Shown: in pieces, positions 18,604 through 27,490 of the stretch
Position numbering within the stretch: the first letter of the stretch is position 1
Layout of the letters: every line of letters begins with the position of its first letter
Source: CAZIKB01 sp964539665
GTDB lineage: Bacteria; Zhuqueibacterota; Zhuqueibacteria; Oceanimicrobiales; Oceanimicrobiaceae
DNA: 64,000 bases
Assembly (NCBI GenBank): GCA_964539665.1
Contig: CAZIKB010000013.1
Span: 10,743-74,742 of the forward strand
Direction of reading: 5' to 3'
Translations under genes and position numbers: made by a program
The notes under the pieces: generated by a model
Databases searched by the model: none
What the model saw: the letters and a program-made list of their open reading frames with translations, nothing else
What the model was told of the DNA's origin: nothing

Positions 18604-19680
18604 GTGAACAGCAAACATGATACCGAAATCGATTCTGATTACAACAGATTCAACAAATTCAAAATACTGGCGCATGCAAAAAACATTGAGTGCTTGCTCA
18701 ATGGTGGACCGTCACGGCCGATAGTCGTTGACCTTGAATTAAGTAACTTGTGTCAACAGGATTGCGTTTGGTGCGAACCCATTTCTTATAGGATGCAAAA
18801 CCATGTTTTGCTTAAGCCAGAAACGATAACGCAAGTTATTGAAGATGCAGCCGAATTGGGTACAAAGCTGATACGGTTTTGTGGAGGTGGTGAGCCAATG
18901 ACCAATCCATTTTACGGACAAGCTCTTCGACTTGCCAAGCAGAAAGGCTTGGGTGTTATATGCAATTCAAACGGCAGTCTACTTCATAAATATCTCGATA
19001 CGATCGTAGAATATTGTGACTATTTCAGAATCAGTCTGGATGCAGCAACTAACGGAACCTATTGTAGACTGCACCAACCCAAAAATAAAAAAGACTTTGA
19101 AAATATTGTAAATGGATTGACAATTCTGGCTAAGCTGAGAGTAGAAAAATTCAGCCACACAGAGATCGGGGCTGCTTTCTTAATCCACCATGAGAACTAT
19201 GAAGAAATCTCGCTGTTTACAAGAGTTATGCGAGAAATTGGAATAGATTTTGTCCACTTTAGACCAGTATATCTTCCATCCAAAACGGAGAATCAAAAAC
19301 TTCTAGCAATAATTGACTATGCATTAGCAAAGGTTGCAGAAAGCAAACAAAAATTTGAAAGTGAGAAGTTCAAGATTTTCGGAATAACTAGAAAAATGAA
19401 TGGGGTATGGTTTGAGCGCGAATGGAGCAATTGTTACTCTCCCTTTTTTTTACCAGTGCTTGGGGCTAACGGAAATATCTACGCTTGTTGTGACAGGAGA
19501 GATATATGCTTGGGGAGCTTTGCCAAGGAAGGTTTTGCAAAAATATATCGTAGCAAGAAATATAAGGAAAAGGTAAAAGCTATAGATGTCGGAACGTGTG
19601 TTAGATGCACCAACAGCGACCTAAATGAGATTATCTACAACTGCTTTGAGCACGATTTTTTGAAAAAGGACCTCTTATAA
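18604..19680 (+). CDS. Radical SAM protein with SPASM-like C-terminus
   Basis: The start is best placed at GTG 18604, with AAGGA 7-8 bases upstream; an in-frame TTG at 18586 is the alternative. The radical SAM cluster motif CQQDCVWC follows a DLELSNL strand, then FCGGGEPMTNPF (the GGE motif) and ICNSNGSLL. The C-terminal part has CYSPFFLPVLGANGNIYACC, CDRRDICLGSF and CVRCTN, Cys sets typical of an auxiliary SPASM/twitch cluster. Substrates of such enzymes include peptides, sugars and amino acids. Its position after an epimerase and a DegT aminotransferase suggests a sugar or aminosugar modification, but a peptide cannot be excluded. No small precursor peptide gene is evident next to it. Confidence 0.85.
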   Translation: MNSKHDTEIDSDYNRFNKFKILAHAKNIECLLNGGPSRPIVVDLELSNLCQQDCVWCEPISYRMQNHVLLKPETITQVIEDAAELGTKLIRFCGGGEPMTNPFYGQALRLAKQKGLGVICNSNGSLLHKYLDTIVEYCDYFRISLDAATNGTYCRLHQPKNKKDFENIVNGLTILAKLRVEKFSHTEIGAAFLIHHENYEEISLFTRVMREIGIDFVHFRPVYLPSKTENQKLLAIIDYALAKVAESKQKFESEKFKIFGITRKMNGVWFEREWSNCYSPFFLPVLGANGNIYACCDRRDICLGSFAKEGFAKIYRSKKYKEKVKAIDVGTCVRCTNSDLNEIIYNCFEHDFLKKDLL

Positions 19681-19730
19681 CCGACATCTTGTAGACATTT
19701 ATAATTAATCACAAAAAAAAGGGTGAACAG

Positions 19731-20150
19731 ATGGCGCTAAGTGTTTTTGTAGACAAATCGAATCCCCCTAAAGATCAGGATCTTTTAGAAGCCTTAGGGG
19801 AAACCAAGCAGCTATGGGACCAGTTGAAATCCTATGTCAAAGAAATTTTTCCAGACATCGCCGAGGATTGGAAACACTATGGTAAAAATTCCGGCTGGAC
19901 CATGAAATTACTGAAGAAAAAACGTAACCTGTTTTTTTCATATCCTGGCAGCGGGCAATTCGTAGTCGTGTTTGTGTTTGGAGACAAAGCGGTGCAAGCG
20001 ATCGAACAAAGCTCAATACCCCGGCACATCTTCGACACTCTAAATCAGGCGAGAAAATATGCAGAGGGCAGGGGACTGCAAGTGCCTGTTCAAAACAGGA
20101 ATGATATCGAGCTGGTTATGCAACTAATTACCATTAAAGTAGAGAATTAG
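19731..20150 (+). CDS. DUF3788-like protein
   Basis: A 139-residue soluble protein with an ATG 10 bases after GGGTGAACAG. It has the pattern I associate with DUF3788: SGWTMKLLKKKRNLFFSYP in the middle, then FVVVFVFGDKAVQAIEQS and a C-terminal DIELVMQLITIK. No catalytic residues are known for this family. It stands between two radical SAM genes on the same strand, but DUF3788 genes are commonly found alone, so no functional link is claimed. Confidence 0.7.
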   Translation: MALSVFVDKSNPPKDQDLLEALGETKQLWDQLKSYVKEIFPDIAEDWKHYGKNSGWTMKLLKKKRNLFFSYPGSGQFVVVFVFGDKAVQAIEQSSIPRHIFDTLNQARKYAEGRGLQVPVQNRNDIELVMQLITIKVEN

Positions 20151-20289
20151 AAAAAAGCAGACCAGCCAGTATCTGTCACGGACATTTATGTCTATCCTTA
20201 TAATTTAAAAATTGGGGAATGTAGCCTTCAATGTACAAGCATGAATTTTATTCATGTTTCGATTGGGTAAACTAACAGATGGTTTTAAT

Positions 20290-21192
20290 ATGAAACTTAC
20301 AGGACTGCATTTACTCTTAACTTACCAGTGTACTTTTGAATGCGACCACTGCTTTGTCTGGGGCAGCCCCCGGCAAAGCGGGACGATGACTCTGGAAACT
20401 ATCGAGCACATACTCCAGCAGGCAAAGGAGCTGGGTACGATCGAGTCGATATATTTTGAAGGGGGAGAGCCATTTATGTATTATCCTGTTCTGCTCAAAA
20501 GCGTTCAGAATGCTGCACACCTCGGTTTCGAAGTAGGTCTCGTTACCAATAGTTACTGGGCGACCAGTGTAGAAGACGCCAGCGAATGGCTGCAACCGTT
20601 TGCAGGATTAATCCAGGATCTTTCGATTAGCAGTGATTTGTATCATTTCAGCGAGAAAGTCAGCCAGCAGGCAAAAGCTGCTAAAGAGGCGGCAGGAAGT
20701 TTGAACATCCCCATTGGCGTAATCAGTATTGCTCGACCTGAGACTTTGAATGCTGAGTCGATTTTCGGTCAGCTTCCAACAGGAGAAGCCAAGGTCATGT
20801 ACCGCGGTCGCGCCGCAGCAACACTTGTTGAACAAGCTGATAGATATCCCTGGAATCAGTTCACTGAATGCCGACATGAAGATTTCCGCGAGCCAGGAAG
20901 GGTGCATGTTGATCCGTTTGGATATTTACATATTTGCCAGGGCATCTCTATTGGCAATATTTTTCAATCGACTTTGAATGAAATATGCGAGAACTACAAT
21001 CCTGAAAAGCATTCCATAATTGGTCCGCTGCTCGAAGGCGGTCCTGCTGAGTTAGTTCGACGGTACAAATTGCCCAATGATGAAAGCTATGCCGATGAAT
21101 GCCATTTGTGTTATGAAGCACGTAAATCGCTGCGGGAAAGATTCCCGCAGATACTTACGCCCGATCAGATGTATGGCGTGCCTGAAGAGTAA
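20290..21192 (+). CDS. Radical SAM protein (second)
   Basis: The domain begins at MKLTGLHLLLTYQCTFECDH, so ATG 20290 is preferred over the in-frame ATG at 20254; neither has a strong ribosome site. The cluster motif is CTFECDHC, followed by YFEGGEPFMYYP (GGE-type SAM motif) and VGLVTNSYW. The C-terminal half contains RGRAAATL, VDPFGYLHICQGISIGN and CHLCYEARKSLRERFP; these resemble a reduced SPASM region with too few Cys for two clusters. It could modify a peptide or small molecule. It is separated from the first radical SAM gene by DUF3788 and is only about as similar to it as any two family members, so the two are not recent duplicates. Confidence 0.82.
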   Translation: MKLTGLHLLLTYQCTFECDHCFVWGSPRQSGTMTLETIEHILQQAKELGTIESIYFEGGEPFMYYPVLLKSVQNAAHLGFEVGLVTNSYWATSVEDASEWLQPFAGLIQDLSISSDLYHFSEKVSQQAKAAKEAAGSLNIPIGVISIARPETLNAESIFGQLPTGEAKVMYRGRAAATLVEQADRYPWNQFTECRHEDFREPGRVHVDPFGYLHICQGISIGNIFQSTLNEICENYNPEKHSIIGPLLEGGPAELVRRYKLPNDESYADECHLCYEARKSLRERFPQILTPDQMYGVPEE

Positions 21193-21256
21193 AACTAAAT
21201 ATAGAGGCCTCGATTTATCGGGATCGTATCTCTTCAATAAATAAAGAGAACTCAGC

Positions 21257-21313
21257 TTTACTAAACTTTCAAAATTTAGTAAAACTCCATTCACCCTCAA
21301 ATTTTGAGTGGGT
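21257..21313. terminator. Pair of hairpins between radical SAM and GH13 genes
   Basis: A 9-bp hairpin (TTTACTAAA at 21257-21265 with TTTAGTAAA at 21275-21283) is followed by a second imperfect one (ACCCTCAAA with TTTGAGTGGGT) ending near 21311, then an AT-rich ATTATTTATTT. The position after one gene and before another fits a terminator, but the T-run is interrupted. Confidence 0.45.
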
Positions 21314-21347
21314 ATTATTTATTTAAGAAAAGAAATAGGAGCATATT

Positions 21348-22763
21348 ATGAGCAAATTCGAAAAATTTAGAAACAAGAAAAAATACTGGCATTTATTTTT
21401 ATCTGTATTAGTATTTTTATTCATTACCACCGCGTGTGATCAAAAAAGCACTGATACGATTTCTGAAGAGAGTACTCTTACTAGTGGTGTCAGTATGGTA
21501 AAACACCCGGAATGGAGTTATAATCTCAGTATCTATGAAGTGAATCTCAGGCAATATTCTCCTGCCGGCACGTTTGCGGGATTTGAAAAGCACCTGCCGA
21601 GATTAAAAGAACTGGGCGTGGGCATTATCTGGATTATGCCCATTCATCCAATTGGCGAAAAAAATAGAAAGGGCAGTATGGGCAGTTATTACTCTGTCAA
21701 AGATTATCTCGCTGTTAATCCTGAACACGGAACGTTTGATGAATTCAAATTGCTGGTTAAGAAAATTCATGAAATGGACATGTATGTGATTCTGGACTGG
21801 GTAGCTAACCATACTGCCTGGGATAATGCGATGGCCACAGAACATCCAGACTGGTTTACGAAAGATGAGAATGGCAATTTTGCACCTCCGGTTCCTGACT
21901 GGTCTGATGTCATAGACCTGAACTATGATAATCCTGATTTAAGAGAATACATGCTGGAAGCCCTGAAATTCTGGGTTGCGGAGGCCGATATTGATGGTTA
22001 CAGGTGCGATTTTGCCGGCGGTGTGCCAACTGACTTCTGGAATAAGGTGCGTGAAGAGCTGGATAAGATTAAGCCCGTATTCATGCTTGCTGAATGGGAG
22101 ATTCCTGAACATCATGAAAAAGCCTTTGACATGAGTTATGGCTGGGAAATGAATGGGCTCATTAACAGCATAGCGAAAGGGGAGAAGACCGTTGCTGATA
22201 TCGACGCCTATTTGGCAGAAGAAGTCAAATCCTATCCACGGGATGCTTATCGAATGTACTTTACGACTAACCATGACGAAAATTCCTGGAATGGTACTGT
22301 TTTCGAACGACTTGGAGATGGTGTGGAAGCATTTGCTGTGCTAACAGCGACATTATATGGAATGCCCCTGATTTACAGCGGGCAGGAGGCTGGCCTGATT
22401 AAACGGCTTGCCTTCTTTGAAAAGGATGCAATTGAATGGAAAGCACATAAATTCACCGAGTTGTATTCAACACTACTGAACCTGAAAAGGACGAATAAAG
22501 CGCTCTGGAATGGTGAGCGCGGCGGTGCATTGACTCGAGTCCACACATCTAACGATCAAGCGGTTTTTTCTTTTGTCAGAGAAAAGGACGATGATAAGGT
22601 CTTTGTCATCATAAATTTTTCTGATGGGGAGCAGAATATTGCTTTTCAAGGTGTGTTATTTCCGGGTGATTACACGAATGTTTTTACTGGCACGAAAATA
22701 TCATTTTCTGAAGGCATGAGTTTAAAGCTGAAGCCATGGGAATATAGAGTTTTTGTGAAATAA
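21348..22763 (+). CDS. GH13 alpha-amylase-family lipoprotein
   Basis: A 471-residue glycoside hydrolase. A signal with lipobox (FLFITTAC, Cys near residue 30) places it in the periplasm or on the outer membrane. Four GH13 regions are visible: DWVANHT (region I), GYRCDFAGGV with the nucleophile Asp (II), FMLAEWE with the acid/base Glu (III) and FTTNHDENSW (IV). A short C-terminal beta domain ends LKPWEYRVFVK. The likely role is hydrolysis of alpha-glucans or malto-oligosaccharides. ATG 21348 follows AATAGGAGC. No SusC/D-type genes adjoin it, so it is not part of a classical polysaccharide-utilisation locus. Confidence 0.9.
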   Translation: MSKFEKFRNKKKYWHLFLSVLVFLFITTACDQKSTDTISEESTLTSGVSMVKHPEWSYNLSIYEVNLRQYSPAGTFAGFEKHLPRLKELGVGIIWIMPIHPIGEKNRKGSMGSYYSVKDYLAVNPEHGTFDEFKLLVKKIHEMDMYVILDWVANHTAWDNAMATEHPDWFTKDENGNFAPPVPDWSDVIDLNYDNPDLREYMLEALKFWVAEADIDGYRCDFAGGVPTDFWNKVREELDKIKPVFMLAEWEIPEHHEKAFDMSYGWEMNGLINSIAKGEKTVADIDAYLAEEVKSYPRDAYRMYFTTNHDENSWNGTVFERLGDGVEAFAVLTATLYGMPLIYSGQEAGLIKRLAFFEKDAIEWKAHKFTELYSTLLNLKRTNKALWNGERGGALTRVHTSNDQAVFSFVREKDDDKVFVIINFSDGEQNIAFQGVLFPGDYTNVFTGTKISFSEGMSLKLKPWEYRVFVK

Positions 22764-22873
22764 CTTTGAGCTAATGAACACCATGCTGTCAATTAAAGGG
22801 AATTTTCCTGCTTGACATTATCTGTCACTTCCAGCGGAGAATGTCGTTTGCGTTAATGAGGAATATGAATATA

Positions 22874-23353
22874 ATGAAGCGCCAGCTATTTATTACAGGT
22901 ACATTTGCCCTTCTACTTGCGATTTCTAACTGTTCAGCGAACAAAGAATATCTGCCTGCAACGATTTACAATCACACGCTTAAACAAAGGCTTGCCGGCC
23001 AGGATGCTATAGGGATAATTGATAAAATGCATTTTCAGGCGGTTGCAGCGCTTAATAATGAAATTGGTTTTTATGAAGGACCAAAAGGCCTGGCAACAAT
23101 CTATATTACTTATTATGCGAACAGCGCTACGGCAGAGGCCGAACGGACTAAAATGACCCAAAAAATCTCTCCTGAAAACTCTGTGTTTATTGGCAGTGAA
23201 TATTTTGATTTGCAAGGAATACAAATTTACAGGTGTTTTGGCATGGGCCAGACTCATTTTGTATTTGTTGTTGAAACAGAATTAATCTGGTTTTCAGTTA
23301 ATACCCTCATAGGGAAAGCATTTCTCACTGATTATCTTGACAGTCTTGATTAA
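22874..23353 (+). CDS. Small lipoprotein of unknown function
   Basis: The ATG at 22874 is favoured: GAGGAA lies 10 bases upstream, and the product then starts with a compact lipoprotein signal (MKRQLFITGTFALLLAISNC). In-frame ATGs at 22841, 22856 and 22865 exist. About 160 residues; the mature part alternates charged and hydrophobic segments (GLATIYITYYANSATAEAER, FVFVVETELIWFSV) and reads as a small alpha/beta fold. I do not recognise the family. It lies 110 bases after the GH13 gene. Confidence 0.6.
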   Translation: MKRQLFITGTFALLLAISNCSANKEYLPATIYNHTLKQRLAGQDAIGIIDKMHFQAVAALNNEIGFYEGPKGLATIYITYYANSATAEAERTKMTQKISPENSVFIGSEYFDLQGIQIYRCFGMGQTHFVFVVETELIWFSVNTLIGKAFLTDYLDSLD

Positions 23354-23434
23354 GTATTGGTAGTATCCAGTAGGTCAGCGTCTAAAAACTTATAGAATAT
23401 CCAAAGGGCTTTTATTCCCGCAGTCTTTTTATAA

Positions 23435-23574
23435 CCTGAATAATTCATAAAAAGTGACAAATGTGCGACGCACTTCTTGAAATGACTGAAGTTATGCCTA
23501 TTTTTAGCTTCACCGCCAAAAAAACTTAGTTTCCAAGTGCGTCGCACATTTAGGTAATTCATGAATAATTCAGG
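23435..23574. repeat. 140-bp inverted-repeat element (MITE-like)
   Basis: The outer arms CCTGAATAATTCAT (23435-23448) and ATGAATAATTCAGG (23561-23574) match at 13 of 14 positions. The inner arms, 17 bp (23459-23475 and 23535-23551), are exact reverse complements. Each inner arm contains the near-palindrome GTGCG-N-CGCAC. The 59-base centre has no gene. The outer sequence recurs at 63949-63965, so the element or its ends are dispersed. It occupies most of the gap between a lipoprotein gene and arsR. No transposase is present. Confidence 0.75.
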
Positions 23575-23682
23575 ATAAGCAATCATTTAAAGAATAATAT
23601 GATATTTTCACAGGAAAAAAGACTTGATAATAAAATAACACATTTGTATATTTCGACACCTGACGAAATGTAATAATAAAAT

Positions 23683-24027
23683 ATGAGACATTTAATTAAA
23701 ATTTTTAAAGCGCTTTCTGATCCCAGTCGAATTCGCATTTTAAAAATGTTAGAAATTCGATCATTGTGTGTGTGTGAGATTTCCGAAGTCCTGCATTTGG
23801 CCAACTCAACCGTTTCCAAGCATCTATCGATATTACGCGATGCTGAATTGATCCAGGATGAAAAAGTAGGTAAATGGGTGAATTATTACATAAATCGCTC
23901 TACCACCGAATTGTACGTGAAGGAAATCGTGCCCCTGTTGGCTCAATGGCTGCAAGACGATGAAATTCTTCAACAGGATGCTGAGACAGTGAAAAAAGTG
24001 GATCGGCTTAAAATCTGTGGCGGATAA
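23683..24027 (+). CDS. arsR: ArsR/SmtB-family metalloregulator
   Basis: A 114-residue winged-helix repressor: FKALSDPSRIRILKML, then the DNA-recognition helix in LANSTVSKHLSILRDAELI and the wing DEKVGKWVNYYI. A CVC pair (Cys29, Cys31 in RSLCVCEIS) matches the metalloid site of arsenite-sensing ArsR proteins. It heads a run that includes an Acr3 arsenite exporter, so arsenite or antimonite is the expected inducer and the downstream genes its targets. I see no certain operator; the 140-bp inverted-repeat element lies just upstream. Confidence 0.9.
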   Translation: MRHLIKIFKALSDPSRIRILKMLEIRSLCVCEISEVLHLANSTVSKHLSILRDAELIQDEKVGKWVNYYINRSTTELYVKEIVPLLAQWLQDDEILQQDAETVKKVDRLKICGG

Positions 24028-24084
24028 TTTTTTTTGATTAAATCATTTCGATAGTTGGCGAAACATAGTTAGGAACTCGATTGT

Positions 24085-25386
24085 ATGAATTGGAAAGAAC
24101 AGTATAAAAGCTTGTTGTGGATTCTGGGATTCTTTCTTTTTGCGTATTTCATGCCTGTTGGCAACGATACATTTAATCAGGCAATTAGTGCGGCTCTGAT
24201 GTTGGCAAAATCGTATGCTCAGGATCATGTTTTGTTGTGCCTGGTGCCAGCCTTTTTTATCGCTGGTGTAATTGCTGTTTTTGCTAGTCAGGCAGCCGTG
24301 ATAAAGTATTTTGGCGCAGCCGCTAAAAAATGGCTGTCTTATCTGGTAGCTTCGGTTTCGGGTACGATTCTGGCGGTTTGTTCCTGCACAGTTTTGCCGC
24401 TTTTTTCAGGCATTCATAAGCGCGGCGCCGGCCTGGGCCCCGCGATTACATTTCTCTATTCCGGCCCGGCTATAAATATTCTTGCCATTATTTTAACCGC
24501 CAGAATACTGGGTTTAGAATTGGGAATTGCCAGGGTGGTTGGCGCTGTGCTTTTTAGTGTGATTATCGGATTGACCATGCACTTAATCTATCGTAAAGAA
24601 GAGACGGCCAAAGCTGAAGCGCAATTAGCGTCGCCGGAACCGGAGGAAACGCGACCTCTCTGGCAGACCGGGTTCCACTTTTTCGTTTTGGTGGCGATTC
24701 TGGTGTTTGCTAATTGGGGCAAGCCGGACACGAGCAGTGGCATCTGGCATTCAATGCACGCCCATAAATAGCAGATCACAGCGGTGATGGGCATTATATT
24801 AGCATTCTCGCTTGTTTTTATTCTCAAGATCAATAAAATGTATGTAGTATTGGTCGGGTTGTTCGTGGCTCTACTGGCGCAGCTTTTTCCGGAGAATCCG
24901 CTGTTGCCTTTTACCGCTGCGGTCATTGGCCTTAGCATTATTCTTTCGATAACCCCTGGTGAACCTCAGGAATGGATGAGTTCTTCGTGGGATTTCACCA
25001 GACAAATACTCCCTTTGTTGGGCGCTGGAGTTCTAGTCGCCGGATTTTTACTCGGGTCGCCGGACGGCGCTCGGGGAATGATACCAAACCAGTGGATAGC
25101 AAATCTGGTTGGCGGGAATTCAATATTATCTAATTTTTTTGCTTCGATCTTTGGCGCCTTTATGTATTTTGCCACCTTAACCGAAGTTCCCATTCTTCAG
25201 GGATTAATTCAAAGCGGAATGGGAAAAGGGCCGGCCCTGGCCTTGTTGCTGGCAGGGCCAGCGCTCTCGCTGCCGAATATGCTGGTTATTCGAAGTGTCA
25301 TTGGCAACCAAAAGACGTTGATATTTATTTCACTGGTTGTAATTATGGCAACAATCAGTGGATTAATTTACGGCTCATTATTTTAA
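24085..25386 (+). pseudogene. Permease of the DUF318/SO_0444 metal-efflux type, interrupted by one in-frame TAG
   Basis: The frame from ATG 24085 reads 228 residues to TAG at 24769-24771, then continues in the same frame for 204 more residues to TAA at 25386. Both halves belong to one permease. The first contains AVCSCTVLPLFSGIHKRGAGLGPAITFLYSGPAINI, a Cys-containing membrane motif split here by commentary: AVCSCTVLPLF then GAGLGPAITFLYSGPAIN. The second repeats it as TLTEVPILQGLIQSGMGKG and LLLAGPALSLPNML. Eight or so membrane segments flank a central loop. In homologues the TAG position (HAHK-stop-QITAV) is likely an aromatic residue, and TGG to TAG is the simplest change. The context between arsR and thioredoxin/acr3 suggests metal(loid) or organoarsenical export. 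It may be inactive or a consensus error. Confidence 0.8.
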
Positions 25387-25402
25387 AATAGGAGAACTGA
25401 CA

Positions 25403-25648
25403 ATGGTACAAATAAAAGTTCTTGGTCCTGGATGTTTCAATTGTCAAAAATTGGCAACCATGTGTCAAGAGGTAGTAGCTGAATATGCTATTGAAGCACA
25501 AATTGAAAAAGTCACTGATTTAAGAAAAATCGCAGAATTGGGTGTTATGCTGACACCAGGCTTAATTATAAATGAAAAATTAAAAAGCAGCGGAAAAATT
25601 CCGATGAAATCAACTCTAATAAATTGGCTCAAAGATGCCACCAAATAA
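25403..25648 (+). CDS. Small thioredoxin-like protein (redox-active disulfide protein)
   Basis: An 81-residue protein of the TM0996/MTH895 type: VQIKVLGPGCFNCQKLATMC at the N-terminus, with the redox pair Cys11 and Cys14 in GPGCFNC, and the cis-Pro in MLTPGLIIN. Such proteins commonly sit beside DUF318-type permeases, as here (16-base gap, AGGAG ribosome site). Likely role: thiol exchange that delivers or releases a metal(loid), or maintenance of the permease cysteines. The partner is inferred from proximity. Confidence 0.88.
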   Translation: MVQIKVLGPGCFNCQKLATMCQEVVAEYAIEAQIEKVTDLRKIAELGVMLTPGLIINEKLKSSGKIPMKSTLINWLKDATK

Positions 25649-25690
25649 ACATAATTCAATTCAACGAAATTCAATTAAGAGGAACTAAAG

Positions 25691-26773
25691 ATGAAAGAAG
25701 TCACAAAGAAGCTGTCATTTCTTGACAGGTATTTAACAGTATGGATTTTTCTTGCCATGTTTGCTGGCGTATTCTCTGGTTATTTATTTCCAGGAGTAGC
25801 AAAATTTTGGGATACCATGAAATCTGGTACCACCAACATCCCTATTGCAATAGGATTAATTCTGATGATGTATCCACCCCTGGCGAAAGTAAAGTACGAG
25901 GAGCTCGGGGATGTATTCAGAAACGTCAAAATATTATCTTTATCGCTGGTGCAAAACTGGCTGATTGGGCCCATTCTTATGTTCTTTTTAGCTGTGATTT
26001 TTCTGCAGGACATGCCGCACTATATGGCCGGTCTAATTTTGATCGGACTTGCGCGCTGTATCGCCATGGTTATCGTCTGGAATGAGCTTGCTAAAGGTGA
26101 TACCGAATATGCCGCTGGCCTGGTGGCGTTTAATTCGATTTTCCAGGTTCTGTTTTTCTCCGTCTACGCGTATGTCTTCCTGACAATATTACCTTCATGG
26201 CTGGGCTTGCAGTCGTTTGTCGTGGATATCACCATCGGGCAAATTGCTGAAAGCGTATTTATTTATCTGGGCATTCCATTTCTGGCAGGTATCATCACCC
26301 GTTTTACCATGCTGAAATTCAAAGGTAAAGAATGGTATGAAACTGTGTTCATCCCAAAGGTTAGTCCGCTCACACTCATTGCCTTACTCTTTACCATTAT
26401 TGTAATGTTTTCACTTAAAGGGGAATATATAGTTAAAATCCCGATGGATGTTGTCAGAATTGCGATTCCGCTGGTGTTTTATTTTATCATAATGTTTTTG
26501 GTTTCCTTTTACATGGGAAGGAAGATTGGCGCGGATTATTCGAAAACCGCTACGCTTTCTTTTACAGCCGCCAGCAATAATTTTGAATTGGCTATTGCGG
26601 TTGCTGTAGCGGTCTTTGGCATCAACTCAGGAGAAGCATTTGCCGCGGTCATCGGGCCGCTCGTGGAAGTGCCGGTTTTGATTGGTCTGGTTAATGTGGC
26701 GTTGTGGTTTCAAAAACGGTATTTCATAACTGATGAAACTGGAGCTGTAACTACGCCGGAGGTGTGTCCATAA
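25691..26773 (+). CDS. acr3: Acr3-family arsenite efflux transporter
   Basis: A 360-residue, ten-helix transporter. The diagnostic motif GLARCIAMVIVWNELAKGD carries the conserved Cys123 needed for arsenite transport in the family. The second half has FTAASNNFELAIAVAVAVFG and EVPVLIGLVNVALW, also conserved. Start at ATG 25691 behind AAGAGGAAC. It lies downstream of arsR in the same direction and is the most secure arsenic-resistance gene here. Regulation by the upstream ArsR is expected. Confidence 0.93.
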   Translation: MKEVTKKLSFLDRYLTVWIFLAMFAGVFSGYLFPGVAKFWDTMKSGTTNIPIAIGLILMMYPPLAKVKYEELGDVFRNVKILSLSLVQNWLIGPILMFFLAVIFLQDMPHYMAGLILIGLARCIAMVIVWNELAKGDTEYAAGLVAFNSIFQVLFFSVYAYVFLTILPSWLGLQSFVVDITIGQIAESVFIYLGIPFLAGIITRFTMLKFKGKEWYETVFIPKVSPLTLIALLFTIIVMFSLKGEYIVKIPMDVVRIAIPLVFYFIIMFLVSFYMGRKIGADYSKTATLSFTAASNNFELAIAVAVAVFGINSGEAFAAVIGPLVEVPVLIGLVNVALWFQKRYFITDETGAVTTPEVCP

Positions 26774-26874
26774 TTAAAGGTAAGTTATTAATTAAATCTT
26801 GTTGTGGTTAGTGAAAACATGCTATAGACATCATTATTTTGAGGAGAGTTAGAAAATTGAAAAATGATTTATCT

Positions 26875-27020
26875 GTAGATACAATGTTTAAATCGGGCTT
26901 AACCGCTGCCGAGACAATGGATTTAATTCCGGTTGCCCGTTGAAAAAGCATGAGGATACCATACATGAGATTTACCGCAAGGTGCTGGTACCTCTGTATC
27001 AGAAACTTACCGGCGGATGA
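26875..27020 (+). pseudogene. C-terminal fragment of a ProC-like gene
   Basis: One frame reads DTMFKSGLTAAETMDLIPV, then AR, TGA (26941-26943), KKHEDTIHEIYRKVLVPLYQ and KLTGG. This matches, residue for residue, the last 48 residues of the intact ProC-like gene downstream (DTLFKSDLSQTEAMDLIPV to KLTGK). The TGA replaces a Leu codon. There is no N-terminal part. It is the remnant of a second, diverged copy. Together with the intact gene it brackets the thioredoxin and CcdA-like genes, which suggests a duplication or insertion of that block. Confidence 0.85.
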
Positions 27021-27067
27021 TATAATTCCTGATATTGAAATTTAACATTGCCTCAAGGAGACCTCAA

Positions 27068-27481
27068 ATGATAAATAGATTATTTGCCTTGCTTATCTTA
27101 CTGTTCACGGTTTTAATAATATCCTGTAACAAGCAGAACGAGCAATCGCAAACAATAAAATCTGAAGATGTAATGAACGATGGCTCGAATGTAAAAGTTA
27201 CATTTATCGAACTGGGTTCTGTTAACTGTATTCCATGTAAGAAAATGCAACCAGTTATGAAAGCAATTGAATCCAAATACGGCGATCAAATAAAGGTTGT
27301 TTTTTATGATGTCTGGAAGGACCAGGGACCTGCACAAAAATATGGCATTCGATTGATCCCAACCCAGATATTTTTAGACCAGCACGGAAATGAACTCCTA
27401 CGTCATGAAGGATTTTTCTCAGAAGCAGAAATCGATCAATTTCTACAAGCTCAGGGCTTAAAAATCGCACAACCCATTTAG
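27068..27481 (+). CDS. Thioredoxin-fold lipoprotein
   Basis: ATG 27068 is chosen because AGGAGA lies 7 bases upstream and the product starts with a lipoprotein signal (LLFTVLIISCNKQ, Cys20). The thioredoxin domain has the active site CIPCKKMQP (Cys54, Cys57), VFYDVWKDQGPAQKYGI and the cis-Pro loop LIPTQIFLDQHG. It is periplasmic and membrane-tethered. The next gene, 10 bases on, encodes a CcdA-like protein that could keep this thioredoxin reduced, a standard pairing for periplasmic thiol reduction. Confidence 0.9.
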   Translation: MINRLFALLILLFTVLIISCNKQNEQSQTIKSEDVMNDGSNVKVTFIELGSVNCIPCKKMQPVMKAIESKYGDQIKVVFYDVWKDQGPAQKYGIRLIPTQIFLDQHGNELLRHEGFFSEAEIDQFLQAQGLKIAQPI

Positions 27482-27490
27482 GAAAGATTT

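Noticed and set aside
24769..24771. In-frame TAG codons (here and at 1271-1273) as pyrrolysine, suggested by the MttB homologue
   Set aside because: The MttB gene has no internal TAG, and TAG is the normal stop of many genes here (TPR kinase, 20-haem cytochrome, CcdA-like, rhodanese, MauE-like, GIN-domain, TonB receptor). Neither protein family has a known Pyl site. Mutation or consensus error is simpler.
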